From Chloroflexota bacterium (lineage in GTDB: Bacteria > Chloroflexota > Chloroflexia > Thermomicrobiales > JADLAZ01), in assembly GCA_020849725.1 (NCBI GenBank), contig JADLAZ010000156.1, positions 1 through 6,238 on the forward strand: a DNA stretch of 6,238 bases. The letters run 5' to 3'. This document shows, piece by piece, positions 5,859 to 6,238 of the stretch. The notes beneath the pieces are model-generated. The model was given only the letters and a program-made list of their open reading frames with translations. It made no database searches and had not been told where the DNA came from. The position numbers and the translations under genes were made by a program. Every line of letters starts with the position of its first letter. Within the stretch, counting starts at the first letter, position 1.

Positions 5859-6238
5859 TCAGCCGATGCGGTCGCGGCCGCCGAAGGCGGGGCGCAGCAC
5901 GTCGGGGATGGCGACGCTGCCATCGGGCTGCTGGTACGTCTCCAGGATGGCGGCCACCGTCCGGGGCAGGGCGAGGCCGGAGCCGTTGAGGGTGTGGACC
6001 AGCTCGGGGGCGGCACCCGGCTCGGATCGGTGGCGGATGGCCATGCGACGGGCCTGGTAGTCGCGGAAGTTGGACACGCTGCTGACCTCCAGCCAGCGCT
6101 CGACGCCCGGGGCCCACACCTCGAGGTCGTACTTGCGGGCCTGGACGAAGCCCATCTCCCGGGTGCTCATCAGCACGACGCGGTAGGCCAGGCCCAGGCG
6201 CTGGAGCAGCGACTCGGCGCGCGCGACCATGAGCTCGA
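5859..6238 (-). CDS. serS: Seryl-tRNA synthetase, C-terminal part; 5' end outside window
   Basis: The enzyme charges tRNA-Ser with serine in the cytoplasm. About the last 125 residues are present; the reading frame runs off the right edge, so the coiled-coil N-terminus and class II motifs 1 and 2 are outside. The visible part has [16 protein letters not shown], then YDLEVWAPG, the serine-site region [15 protein letters not shown], and class II motif 3 ([12 protein letters not shown] followed by AILETYQ). It ends with the usual [14 protein letters not shown] segment. Nothing looks truncated at the C-terminus. It is followed on the same strand by the copper ATPase after a 13-nt gap and, further on, by tRNA-Ser(TGA), so the synthetase lies close to two of its own substrate tRNA genes. 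Confidence 0.96.
   Translation of the reverse strand, partial: ELMVARAESLLQRLGLAYRVVLMSTREMGFVQARKYDLEVWAPGVERWLEVSSVSNFRDYQARRMAIRHRSEPGAAPELVHTLNGSGLALPRTVAAILETYQQPDGSVAIPDVLRPAFGGRDRIG

Noticed and set aside
4493..5989. 498-codon open frame on the plus strand, antisense to the copper ATPase
   Set aside because: Low-complexity Arg/Gly/Asp/Gln translation with no fold signal. The opposite strand encodes a complete P-type ATPase.
5846..6016. Upstream extension of the ATPase frame to an ATG at 6016
   Set aside because: The extra 57 residues overlap serS out of frame and are Pro/Ser/Arg-rich noise. The ATG at 5845 gives the His-rich N-terminus expected for this subgroup.

Overview
The window is very G+C-rich bacterial chromosomal DNA. 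It is densely coded, its tRNA genes encode their own CCA, and it looks like ordinary core genome. The strong codon bias, the actinobacterial-style protein O-mannosyltransferase, and starts without a Shine-Dalgarno sequence suit a high-GC Chloroflexota or Actinomycetota lineage. Nothing in the window decides between them. I see no mobile element, CRISPR array, phage gene or clear defence system.

Left part (1-1778, + strand): the 3' end of a polytopic protein O-mannosyltransferase (PMT family), then a secreted lipoprotein with a Pro/Thr-rich linker and three copies of a beta-rich ~85-residue domain. The linker resembles the kind of segment that bacterial Pmt enzymes glycosylate, so the two genes may be enzyme and substrate (inference).

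Middle part (1783-3560): a two-gene tRNA unit on the minus strand, tRNA-Ser(GCT) then tRNA-Arg(GCG), ends 4 nt from the convergent lipoprotein stop codon. Divergent from it on the plus strand is a tight pair: a shikimate-dehydrogenase-like protein that has lost several substrate-binding residues, and a type II thymidine kinase with an unusual cysteine-containing P-loop.

Right part (3656-6238, minus strand): the 3' end of serS (seryl-tRNA synthetase), a CopB-type (CPH-motif) copper/heavy-metal P-type ATPase with a His-rich N-terminus starting 13 nt after serS, and tRNA-Ser(TGA) 42 nt after the ATPase stop. Between the convergent tdk gene and this tRNA lies a strong imperfect hairpin that may end transcription.

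The gene set is mainly housekeeping (translation, nucleotide salvage) plus envelope and metal-homeostasis genes. The items most worth a second look are the degenerate AroE paralogue, the tRNA-Arg with anticodon GCG, and the adjacent mannosyltransferase and Thr/Pro-rich lipoprotein. I found no convincing undescribed multi-gene system.
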